From positions 22,367,489 through 22,431,488 of the forward strand of contig NC_026655.2 of the NCBI RefSeq assembly GCF_000004075.3: a DNA stretch of 64,000 bases, in the 5' to 3' direction. The notes beneath the pieces were generated by a model. That model saw only the letters and a program-made list of their open reading frames with translations, was not told the origin of the DNA and did no database searches. The translations under genes were made by a program, and so were the position numbers. This document shows positions 40,823 to 51,724 of this stretch, piece by piece (within the stretch, counting starts at the first letter, position 1; each line of letters opens with the position of its first letter). The DNA comes from Cucumis sativus. Lineage: Eukaryota; Streptophyta; Magnoliopsida; Cucurbitales; Cucurbitaceae.

Positions 40823-41272
40823 CTAATCTTCACTAATGCTGTGTAAATGAGGCTGCCACGCCCCGCCGTAGCTACGACTCCTCCGGCGATCTCGGCGCCT
40901 GGGTTTATCCTTCTTCAACACAATCACATCCTCAGATTCAGGGAAAACGCCGGCACCGGAGACGGCGGAGGATTGTTTTTTAGCAGGTGGCTTGCGGTGG
41001 CCGTGGTCGGAATGATCAGCGGGGATCAAGAAATAAATGCCGCCTCGTCGGAGGTGAGATTGGGGTGAGAGAATGTTGACACGGCGGACGAGACGGTGGT
41101 CGTGGGAGGAGGGAGTGGTGAGGAGGTGGCCGGGATTGGCTTGGAGAATCTGAGCGGCGGTGAGGGGGGGAGAGAACTCTTGGACGAGGCCGTTGAGATG
41201 AACGACTCTGATTAAATCCAAAGCTCCACAAGGAAGAATACAACCTAAACAATGCTTTAAACTATTACCCAT
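40823..41272 (-). CDS. PADRE-domain (DUF4228) protein
   Basis: A small plant-specific protein of 149 aa, intronless, ending TAG. I chose the ATG at 41272 (MGNSLKHCLGC) because MGN openings are the family norm: Gly2 suits N-myristoylation, and Cys8 and Cys11 could be palmitoylated, suggesting membrane association. The frame stays open 47 codons further upstream, but that part is hydrophobic and lies over the TATA box. The domain covers about residues 10-90: CGALDLIRVVHLNGLV, then the helical AAQILQANPGH, and GGIYFLIPA. The tail is basic and Ser-rich (KPRRRDRRRSRS, near 127-138), a possible nuclear signal. PADRE genes are often induced by stress or pathogens in other plants; nothing here shows this directly. 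Confidence 0.88.
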   Translation of the reverse strand: MGNSLKHCLGCILPCGALDLIRVVHLNGLVQEFSPPLTAAQILQANPGHLLTTPSSHDHRLVRRVNILSPQSHLRRGGIYFLIPADHSDHGHRKPPAKKQSSAVSGAGVFPESEDVIVLKKDKPRRRDRRRSRSYGGAWQPHLHSISED

Positions 41273-41344
41273 TTCACCAGGACGACACCGAATTTGAAGA
41301 ACTGATGATGAGAAGAGATTATATGAAGAGGAAAACAAGATTAG

Positions 41345-41353
41345 ATTTATATA
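41345..41353 (-). promoter_or_regulatory. TATA box of the PADRE gene
   Basis: Minus-strand TATATAAAT, about 75 nt upstream of the ATG at 41272. Transcription would start near 41315 and give a 5' UTR of about 45 nt. Confidence 0.6.
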
Positions 41354-44300
41354 ATAAAACACAAAAAGAGAGAGAATAATTGGGAAATGAAAGTACCAAA
41401 CTGTCCTTTTCAAACTATAATTATTAATTAAAATAAAATAGTTGGCGTTAATTGGTTTCTTATATTTTACGCGTTATTATTATTTCGTACATTTATTATT
41501 ATATACTTTCTTCTTTAAATAAACATTTTTCGCCAGCTGCATTTTTTAATAACCAAACTCTATATTTATATATTCATTCATTCATTCATTTGTTATCTCC
41601 AAAAATAACTAAAAAGAAAACCCCCCAAAATCCCATCATTATTTATAATTAATTTGAGTTTGACTAAATTATATATAATATTATAGTATATATTAGACCA
41701 TTATGTCTTAATGAATTTTTTTTATAATTTGTTGTAAGAAGTATTACTAGATTGACATTGTAGCTGGAATGATGCACGATAAGTTATGCATACATTATAA
41801 TTTGATTAACTAGAGAGTCGTGTTCGATTTGAGTTGGATATGTTGAGTTGGGTATGTTTTGGTTTTTGAGAGGTGTATGGTTTAGAATGAAGTAATAGAG
41901 AGAAATGAGAGTATTTTCTTTTACTCAATTTATACCAAAATAAAATTGTATAGGATTTGACTGAAATAATTTATATGAAAAGGAAGGGTGTGTTATAATT
42001 GTTTGATTATTCCATCTTATCTTATTCCAAAATTTGAATTTACTTTATGATACGACCAATAAAATTATTGCTTGTTTTTTTCTCATATAAAAACCACATT
42101 TCACATGTGTATAGCATATACTTAGAAATATTTATGTTGTGTATTACTACTATTGGTTTTGGTATTGGGTACTTGCACTACTTCTTTGACTAATTGAATC
42201 ATATTTAAATTCACATATCAAAATATCAATTAGAATGAGATAATTCAATCAATTTTCTTTTATGAATTTTTCTAATCAATGTAATTAAGTAGATAAGATA
42301 TTATCAGTGGCCGATCTAAAAAATTTATATAGGGAGTATCAGACACTATATAATAAACACACTAAAAAATGTTAAAAAAAAAGTTTAGAAAATATAAATA
42401 AGCTATAGAACTAAAGCTATCTAGATTTTAGTGTTTTTAGATTTAATAATTTATTACGTTTACCTAGTTATATTATATAAGTCCAATAGCTCATAGCATA
42501 TTGATACTAAGAATTATTTACCTTTGGTTAGTTGGGGCAGTAAGTGAAGGTTTTGAATGATGTAATAATACAATATATAGAATCATAATGGGATAACAAT
42601 ATCTTCTTATTTATTATAAGTTGTTCTTATTTTATCTAACTAGCCCTACCTCTCTTATGTCTCGCATGATGCCATATCATGCTAAATAATAGTCTCTCAA
42701 CATCTTAGCTTAGCTACGTTCACCCGCATGGTAAAATTAAAGTAGCATTTTAATCGTTCGAAAGATTAAAAAAAAGTAGATGTGAATAATTTTAGACTAA
42801 AATCTAATAAGGATAGTTAAACTCAAAATGTGTAGGAGACTTTCAAGAATGCTCAAATAAGAGTCTAAGAGACCTCATGAAAGAAAATAACTATCCATAC
42901 CTCACCCGCAACCTCTAAGGTCTGATAGATATGACTTTGAGGTTCAAGTTGATAATGATCTATAGGTCCTTGTAGAGCTTGCTCTTTATTATATGTTTTT
43001 AACTCAATTTCTCTATCATTAGCTCAATCTTATTAGCACTTTTTATGTAATTCAAAAGAGATTAGGAAGGATTCCAAGTCTACCTCTCTGCTCCTCCTTA
43101 CTATAGTCACACATACAGTACGCTCATCTATCTCTCTAAAATGTTTATTATCTTCTTTACTCTCTAGACTTAAGCCTTAAAGTATCTCCAACCAAGCACC
43201 CACTAATGTACAAATTTTATGTAGATCGCCTCCTCCTATAGTCACTTGATCATCTTGGGTCGTCACTCCATTTCAAATAACTTCTTTTCAAAATTATAAA
43301 CACATCATTTGTGATACGTGGAGGTCAAATATATATATATATATATATTTATATTGTTTGGATTTTACCATCAACCATGTGTAAAATTTAATTCTTTTAT
43401 ACACAACCTAAAAAAAAATGCAAATCAACAAACATATTAGTTACTTAGCCTCGCCCACACACTACAAGAAAGTGATGTTATTTCGAGCATCTTTTATTAA
43501 AGGTTATCAAAAATCTTGGAGAAAGATATACATTTATCAGGGTTTATGATAAACCTTTGAAAAATATATGTTTTTTATTGAAAAATAATAAAAACCTTTA
43601 AAAAAGATAGATATTTTATGTTAGAAAAAACCTTCAATAATATCTACTTTGTATCAAATGACTATTAATAACCATTCAAAAAACTATACATTTATTAAAG
43701 GATTATTGTTACCTTTAAAAAAAACTATATTTTTTATCAAAAAGGATTATAAATAACCTTTGAAAATACTATACTTTTTGTCGAAAGATATTAATAACTT
43801 TTGAAAAATCTATACCGTTCTCGGAAGATAATTATTACTTAAAAAAACTATATTTTTTATGGAAGGATTATAATTAAATTTTTAAAAAATCATAATTGAA
43901 AGATATTAATAACCTTTCAAAAATCTATACATTTATTATCCACAATTATATATTAGTGAAGTTTGAGAATTTGGTAAAGATAAACATATAAAAGCATTAC
44001 CAATAAACAATAGAAAACGCATGAGGTGTATATATATATATATATTATATATAGAAAAGTATACAAAATACAAAAATTAAAGATGATAAAAATAAAGTTG
44101 AATTAAATGGAATGATATATAAATGAAATATAATTATAGGAAGTGGTGAGGTTTTGGGAAACATATGGAGACAAAAAGGGGTATACATTATTGTCAGAAA
44201 TTGGTGATTAAATTAGCCTTCTCGAGCCATTCCCCATGTTACATTACTCAAACGAACCTTCCTATCAACTTCTTAATTCATTTAATTAATCAACCCTAAC

Positions 44301-47156
44301 ATATATATAAGACAACACCCACCCACCACCCACCATTCATTCATTAACCCCAAATCCTATGGCTAAGCAAACACATTTCTGGAATCCCTTTCAGATTAAT
44401 TTAATTAATTCTTTGAAGAACACGATACTTATATATATAATTTAATGTCATTTGATTAATATACTAAGCAAACCTATGCCCACGAGACCATGCATACCTA
44501 AGATTCCCCAAATCTATCATTAGGTTATGAGTTAAATTAGTGTACTTATTAAACCTAAACCAAACAAAACACCCCCATGACACATCCATATATATTTACT
44601 TCCCAAATAAAATATTTAAGAGTTTCAACTTGATTCATACATCATTTTATAACTTTTACACTTTGATATGGATTGGTATATAGTATAGAATAATCACTTT
44701 TAGTTTTGTAAAACTATTCCTTCAAATTACTAATATATGTATGCTCTATTTTCAATTTAAATCACGATGATAGAATTTGGTCTATGCATGATTTCGAGAG
44801 TTTGTTCATTGAGGGTATCAAAGTTTAGGATTGATTAACGACCATAAGTACATTGGATAAAATATGAATTAGCTATTGAAATTATATAAAAACATATAGA
44901 CAAGATAGAAACTTTTACTACCATAGTAAAATTGAATGTTAGGTGTGATTTGGTGTAAGATATAGCTTTTGAGTTTGCTAGGGTAGTTGTCCTATGTCTC
45001 TTTGATTGTTATATTCTTGTTAATTATTTGAGAGTACTTTGGTACTTTTTGTGGAAGGATTCTTTATAATTTTGAAGTTTGTGTTGTCGGTGATTCTGAT
45101 CAGCCTGATTTCTCTAGATCATATTTAATCTTTCTATCATATTTTAGGAATAGATTCTCACATTTTGAGAAGTCTAACTACATATTATTCACTGTAATTA
45201 CTGTTCATTTATCGATAAATATGTTATAATATTCCCTCAAAAATTTTCGACCATGTTGAATACAATATGTTAAAGAAATTATAGATAAAAGAAGAATATG
45301 ACAATAAAGTATGGTAAGATATCACACTAATCAAAGTAATATTTAAAGGGGGAAAAATGAAGAGGCAATATTATTAGTATTCCAATGTAGATATTGAATT
45401 TAAGACGCAAATGGAGTGTAGAGATCAGATTAATATAATATCAACACACACATCTTTGATTAGGCTTTAATCTTGTGGTTAATTTATTGAATAAAACAAA
45501 GTAAATGAAGTCAATATCATAAGTCAAAAGATAATTTAATTAACTATTTTTAAGATATACCAAAATTCAAAAGTATTTCCTTTTTAGTTGTAATGAGAGA
45601 TTGGATTTGTGGCCAAATTTTAAAACCCAATTGATCTTATAGTGTATAATTAATAATAATAATAATTGGGATTTGTAGTCCTAATTAAAGGTTCATAAAT
45701 CTTAACACACTATATGTCTTTTTGCATACAATTCAATGTATCAAATTTGCAAATAATTTTTTTTAAAAATTAAGTAAGAACTAAATGTAGAGTTTTAGCT
45801 CAACTGAGTTCAGAAAATATTCTATTGTTCTCTATTTGTTTTGATTCCTTTGTTTATTTATTTTTCACATCAAATAGAGTTTAAATCGTTTGTTTTCTTT
45901 TTTTATTATTGAAAAAAAATCTATTTAAAAATAATTATAAAAATTAAATTATGTTAAAATAGTCATGTTAAGTTAAATGATATTTTATTCACAATTTGTC
46001 GTTAATATTAAAATTAATTTTAAAACTTCATCATTAATTATCATTATTAAATTAATTAGGATAAACTTCAAGAAATATACTGAACATCTTGAAATAAAAC
46101 TCAAATCTTGAGATTTGAATGTTAGAAACTAAATTGAAATGAACTAAAAATCACTGATGAACTAAAGAAGTATTTTTGTTTTCTAAAAGAAAAGGAAGTA
46201 ATGATGTGGCAGAAAACAAAACACCATTGTTTTGCAACAAATGCATAGTTTTTGGAGTGATATTTCAGATTAGACAAAGGATGATAAAGATGTGATAGAA
46301 GTTGGGGATAATTAATGTCATCATAAACAGTTTTGTGTAATATATAAGGGATGACTATAACTTTATTCTGAATGAGTAAGTTGTGAGAGTCAAATACATA
46401 AACACAATTATGATGGAGACGATTGCTTTTTAAGCAAGATTGAGACATGAAAACTATTTAAAATAAGAGTGTGGTGTAGGTGTGAGATGAGGTAGAGTGT
46501 AGCATGCCCTAATGTTAACGCTATGATTGACTCCTCACTATTGTATTTGTTGGTTCGCATTAAAATTGAGGTAGTTGAATCATAATGTGATAGATACCAT
46601 ATTTCAATGGTATGAATTCTGTTTATTATATACAGAGAATGGACTTGACAATTTTGAATTACTAAAACAGTTTATAAAATGTTAGATATGATGAAAACTT
46701 AATTCAAATTACATGTTGATTTAGGTTAAATTATAAATGGGTGGCTAATGTTAAAATCCCTATTCATATCCATTTTCCTAGAAAAGAAACATGGTCTCAT
46801 CAAGTTAAAATTCTGCCATGCTTCAATCTAAACATACATTGTCTTGGAATTCCATAACACAGTACATTTGATCCTGTTCAAGTAAGGTCGTCCTTCTAAT
46901 CCAATCCACCATTATCAATCATTCAAGAAAAAGCTTCAAAACTTCAAAACTTCAAAAGGGCAAAGCTTTAAGACTTAATCATTTTCTGAATGGCCCCCTA
47001 CACATAACAGTTGCAATTGCAGTTGTACCCAGATCAAAGCCAATTACAACAACTAAACCAAAAATTTCTTTGTCCACTTCTAAGCCAAAAAGCTTTATGA
47101 AACATGGCATTTTTGTATAGATATACAAGCAATATTTAACATGGGTGACTTGCCCT
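41354..47156. other. Intergenic region, second CACTA family end
   Basis: About 5.8 kb without a recognisable gene. It holds TA microsatellites, a CACTA-like end with tandem subterminal repeats (43460-43939), and a TATA-leader-ATG arrangement with a 28-codon frame at 44301-44445. A less AT-rich stretch at about 42640-43280 reads like a decayed repeat, but no frame or terminus could be assigned. The 3' UTR of EXO70B1 lies just left of 47157. Confidence 0.55.
43460..43939. mobile_element. Truncated CACTA-like end with subterminal repeats
   Basis: It begins CACTACAAGAAAGTG, the same terminal nonamer (CACTACAAG) as the 36826 element, then runs through about ten degenerate units of 38-60 bases. 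Each unit has a block like AATAACCTTTNAAAA and a block like CTATACTTTTT. The unit sequence is unlike the GACGT motifs of the other element, so this is a different family. No matching right terminus was found; the TAGTG at about 43952 lacks the rest of the inverted repeat and a target duplication. Confidence 0.6.
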
Positions 47157-49061
47157 TTACCTCCTTCCACTGCCTGAGCTGCCGCCTTCGAACAGCTCCG
47201 TGATTCGACTCTCCATTTCCTCTGCAGTGTACTTCAAATACCGATCTGTACGCTTGGCCAACTCCGGCAAACTCTGGTACCTTCCTATGAACTTTTGATA
47301 TGCTGGCAAAAGGATTTTGGCAACTGAGATTCTTGTTTCCTCTCTCAGCTGATTCTCAAATATCACCCATGTGGATTGGGTTTGGCAGATTTCTTCGAAC
47401 TGCATATTGAATGATTGAAGCTTCTCCTTCATCGCCGAAGGAGCTAAAGTGCCACTGTCCATTTTCAATGCTCCCACCACCTTGCTCCATGAGCTTTTCA
47501 GGTAGTTTCCGAGGTATTGTCGGTTCTTAACCGAGTGTTTTCGAATCCAATCGTCTCCTAAAACGGATCCTAGTTCACTGTCTTTCACTTTCTGAACAAT
47601 GTATCTCCCATTGTTCATCAGAAACACAGAGCTTAAGGAAAGATCCTTGTATATTTTCGACTTTGCTTCTAAATTGCTCTCTAAAAGCTCCATAATCCAG
47701 TCCATTTGAACAGATAAGGAAGACGATGCTGCTGCTCTGTCGTCGAACTTGGTGTAATCCTTAGAAGGAAGGGCAGGTTCGTCAAAAACTTGCTCCAAAG
47801 TCTGCCGGGATTTGCAAGCTGCTTTAAGGTAATTCATCACATATCGAGTAATTGGATGAAGACCACCCCCAGGGACTGGAGTTTTAGCCGGATCACGGCG
47901 GATCAAATTCTCGAGCTCCATGAAAATCCCTTTGATTGTCCCGCCTAACCTTTTCCAGATTGTAATTGCTTCATTTCTAAGCAACAAGCAGTACTGATCT
48001 GAAAATACCGAGTCGAACTCCGGCATCAAGTCTCTCAAGGTCTCGAACATATCGAGGATTTTGAACAATCGTTCCGGCGCGCGGGAGCCAATTGCCACCG
48101 CATCTGCAAAATTCAATAGCTGAATAGTGGATCCACGGCAGACTTCCATGAAAGAAAGATCCGCGGTGGTGGAGAGGCCGACGAAGACACGTTCACATAG
48201 GCGTCGTTCGCTTGGGAAGAGAATTCGAAGAGAGAGGGTAATCGCTTTCATCCACCGCTCAATTTCCTCTTCGAGGTCTTGCCATTGCATCTTTTGAACT
48301 TCATCGATGCTCAGCTTCTGTAACCCCAACCTAGAAAGACTCTCCTCCAAGAACTCCCTCCTGCAGCTACTATAAGCATGTGAACACTCTTTCTCAAACC
48401 CAGCCGCTACCATACGCTTCGCTATTTCATGGAGATCGTTGATAGTCCCGGACGGAAGCGCATCAATAAGGATGTTGTAATCCGTCACCGGCTGGGCCAC
48501 AGGGATCTGAATACCATCGCCATCGCCCAGAATTCCTTCCGCAACTTCCTCATCTTCCTCAGAATCAAAGCAGAAATCCCCCGTTGACTCACCGTTCCTG
48601 AAATGGCGCGTCAATTCAAAAGACTCACCTCCACGGTCCATCAACGACCGGAACTCTTGGTCGACACGGAACATAGCCTGCTGCATCAGATCGTCAGCAC
48701 GAGCAAGATAGGAAGCAACAGACTTATCCCTAGCCATAGGAGCCCAGTCCCTAATGATACCCATCAACTCATCAATAGAGTCGAGAAAAGCAGAGGAATC
48801 AGCGGAATCAGCCCAAATGGGATGGTCGGCAGCCAAGTATTGGGAGATCCGGCGGTCTAAAGACTTGAGAGAGCGCTGTAACGCGGTGGGGGCTCTGGGA
48901 TCAAGCTCATCGGGTTTATCAGAAAGCTTCTCGAGGGAAAACCTAGCATCAAAATTGGAGAATATCTGGAGAATATCATCGGCCATGGACTCGTTGCGAC
49001 CCATGGTCTTGGCTATGTGGCGAGCCATAGCCAGCAACTTTTCTTCGCCATTGTCAACCAT
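47157..49061 (-). CDS. EXO70B1: Exocyst subunit EXO70B1
   Basis: A subunit of the exocyst, which tethers secretory vesicles to the plasma membrane; EXO70B1 in Arabidopsis also links to autophagy, stomatal behaviour and immune signalling. A single open frame of 634 aa (ATG at 49061, TAA at 47157-47159), intronless as in Arabidopsis EXO70B1 (624 aa). The N-terminal signature GEEKLLAMARHIAKTMG and ESMADDILQIFSNFDARFS is close to EXO70B1, followed by ADHPIWADSADSSAFLDSID and a helical region. An acidic stretch (DSEEDEEVAEG, 166-176) precedes a conserved linker. The Exo70 C-terminal helical domain runs from about residue 255 to the end, including PVPGGGLHPITRYVMNYL, an EXO70 hallmark. There is no frameshift or missing segment. 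The start matches the family, and an upstream purine-rich strand forms the 5' UTR. Confidence 0.96.
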   Translation of the reverse strand: MVDNGEEKLLAMARHIAKTMGRNESMADDILQIFSNFDARFSLEKLSDKPDELDPRAPTALQRSLKSLDRRISQYLAADHPIWADSADSSAFLDSIDELMGIIRDWAPMARDKSVASYLARADDLMQQAMFRVDQEFRSLMDRGGESFELTRHFRNGESTGDFCFDSEEDEEVAEGILGDGDGIQIPVAQPVTDYNILIDALPSGTINDLHEIAKRMVAAGFEKECSHAYSSCRREFLEESLSRLGLQKLSIDEVQKMQWQDLEEEIERWMKAITLSLRILFPSERRLCERVFVGLSTTADLSFMEVCRGSTIQLLNFADAVAIGSRAPERLFKILDMFETLRDLMPEFDSVFSDQYCLLLRNEAITIWKRLGGTIKGIFMELENLIRRDPAKTPVPGGGLHPITRYVMNYLKAACKSRQTLEQVFDEPALPSKDYTKFDDRAAASSSLSVQMDWIMELLESNLEAKSKIYKDLSLSSVFLMNNGRYIVQKVKDSELGSVLGDDWIRKHSVKNRQYLGNYLKSSWSKVVGALKMDSGTLAPSAMKEKLQSFNMQFEEICQTQSTWVIFENQLREETRISVAKILLPAYQKFIGRYQSLPELAKRTDRYLKYTAEEMESRITELFEGGSSGSGRR

Positions 49062-51724
49062 TGGAATGAAGGAAGAAGAATCAAAGGGGAAGGAGAAGAA
49101 GAAGAAGAAGCATCGGAAATGGAGTAGAAAGAAAGTGTTTGAGAAAATGCGAGAGAGAAGAAAAGAAGGTTGAGGAAATTGAGGAAATTGAGGAAGAAGA
49201 AGAAAGAAAGAAGAGTGATTGAAGAGAAATGACGCGGTTTGGTTTGGGTTTGGTTTGGTTTGTATAATTATGGTTCATCAATTGGGAAAGTTAACTCATT
49301 ACTCTTCCCATCTCCTTCCTACACAATCAATATCCATAAATTAATTCTCAATCTTATCCCTACTTAAATTTCTTTGAACTATACAATAAATTATATTACT
49401 CTCGCGTCTATTTATTGTTGTTCACAAAAGAGTATTTATTATTTTTTTCTAACTAAATAAACTTGTTGACGTGTAAATTTCAGTATTATATCTAAATTAC
49501 ACTAAACCAATATGGGTCACAATCATATTGTTACCAAAGATTGCCATAGTGTAGTTTGTGAATTGCATGAAAAGAAAAATGTTACTCTTCAACCCTTATT
49601 AGAAGCAATTAAATTTTCAAATTCAATAAATAATCTTCAATTTTATTGAATGTATTTGAGAGTAGCAAAAGTATAATATATTCATTTTATTATTTAAATC
49701 TTGTTTGAATTGCTTGGGTCCTTCTATTCAAAAGTATTATTGTTGAAAGAACAAATTGAAAGTCAACTTAGCTGAAATTTTGCAAATGTGAGATGAAAAT
49801 AGTTCTAAGTTCATCATAATATTCAAATATAATATTGCAAATATGAAATAAGATTTGATTTTAGCCACAAACCCTCCTACTTATTGACACCATAGTATAT
49901 CAAATTTAACTATGCATATGATTTGACATCTTCAAAGTTAATTAATTATTACGGTTCACCCCTATTATATATTATTAAGGTTAAATTTTTGCATGGAAAT
50001 GATAAATAAAAAAGAAAAGTCCGACAACCATTAGGTGATATGTTGTTTTGTGCAATTGCAACAACATTATAATTTAGAAATGATTGAATTAATTTAGGTT
50101 TCATTATATAACTTTTACTTTTGTTTATATAATCTGGATGTCTCTTAGAAAAAGATAAGAAAAGAATGAAACAACCAAAAGTTGAATTGAAATTTAGAGA
50201 TGGAAATAATATATCAAACTTTGAAATGACAGCCAATAGGAAATAAAAGCACCAATAGGGGACTGGAAAATTAGTGTTGATTAATAAGGAATAATATAAA
50301 GTGTTTACAAATAAAAATGTATGAAAAGTAAAAGTGGGAAAGGGATAGTCAAAGTTGAAGTACACATGAAATTCAAAGATCAAAATGAGTTTGCTTGAAG
50401 GAGGAGAGAAAATGAAAGGACGATTCAAAGATTGGAAAAAAGAAAGAAGAGGATGCTTTTCTTTTTCTTCTCTTTTCCATAAGGAAGAGGGACCCAAAAT
50501 CACTTTTTTCCTATTCTTTTTCAGATTTTATAATCATTATGCATTACACTTTGAATTTAATCTTATTTATTCATACAAATTAAAATTAATTACTAATTCA
50601 ACCCTAAATTGATTTCAATTAATAAACAAAGCCCTTCTCTAATATTGAAGGAGAGCATTTGAAATTCATATCCTTGATACTCAAGAAACTTTAAAACTTA
50701 CATAATAGATATCTTGTTTTACTAAAGTTATGGTTAGATAAGAATAAATTGAATCTGTTTATGAATGAGATGGTCATAAAAATTCAATGGGTAGCACATG
50801 GAAATTAGCTTCCTATTTTCTTTGATTATATATTTTTATAAAAAAAATCTTTTAAAAGACAAATGTAATAATGATAAGAATAGCATGGAGTAGACTATCA
50901 ATGGTTATATTTTCAAAAACTTTATAGTTTTGTCATTATATAACCAACGACAAATCACCCAAAAGAATACCAAAGAAAAAAATGATTGCTAGATTCACTT
51001 TGCTGCTTTCTTTAGCTGTAGTGAAATAAAAAAAGCAAACATATTAATTAAATATATATATATATGTATGTATGTATATGAAAGTTATAAATGAATATTA
51101 GAAATGGGTCATATGTGACCATTTCTATATTAAATTAAAGCAAAGAATATTAATTTAATACCCACACTTGAGGGTCAATTGGGTAAGTTTCAAAAAAAAA
51201 AAGAGAAGGGCAATTAGTAGCTTTGGCATTATTGATTGGGAAATCCAAGAAAATGCCATTTAGATTGGGTCAAATGAACGACTTGTCGTTCTCATATTGA
51301 TAGGGTCAGAGAAGAAGACTTTGGTTTCTAATGCACAAGAAAACAAAAACAAGAACAAGAACAAAAACAACCAGAAGACCAGCTCGAGATAAAACTCAAC
51401 TGATGTAGATATATACGATCGATCAAAAAGTCAACCTAATCGGAAAGACGAGAAGATCAATTTACAATATCAAACTTCAGTTTCATACGAACTTCATCAG
51501 CTCAGTGTGTGAACATAAACATTTCGTAGAGACACAACTTGGGCAATAAGATGTTGAAAAAAAACCTTCCCTCCCCAAGTGTTCCTCTTTGTATATTTTA
51601 TTACCTTAAAAATGGTAAATTATATCAACAAAGTGGACGTAAAATGAATCTAGTGAGATCAAGAAAGAAAAACGAGGAAAAAAGAATGTTGTTCTTGAGG
51701 CTTTGAACTGATACCCACACAAGT
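49062..51724. other. Intergenic between EXO70B1 and SNX2, no gene seen
   Basis: Contains the EXO70B1 5' UTR and promoter (GA-rich on the plus strand near 49070-49210) and the SNX2 3' flank. A 184-aa minus frame at 49949-50503 has no family signature and an odd hydrophobic, Phe-rich composition, so it is left out. TA and GT microsatellites occur near 51052-51078. Confidence 0.55.

Noticed and set aside
42640..43280. A less AT-rich stretch that might be a retrotransposon body
   Set aside because: No termini, primer site or readable frame could be found on either strand, so no element was called.
46979..47170. A 63-aa frame overlapping the end of EXO70B1
   Set aside because: EXO70B1 already ends in its normal C-terminus; the extra frame is in its 3' UTR.
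49949..50503. A 184-aa minus-strand frame
   Set aside because: Phe/Ser-rich AT-driven composition, no family signature, overlaps another open frame on the plus strand.
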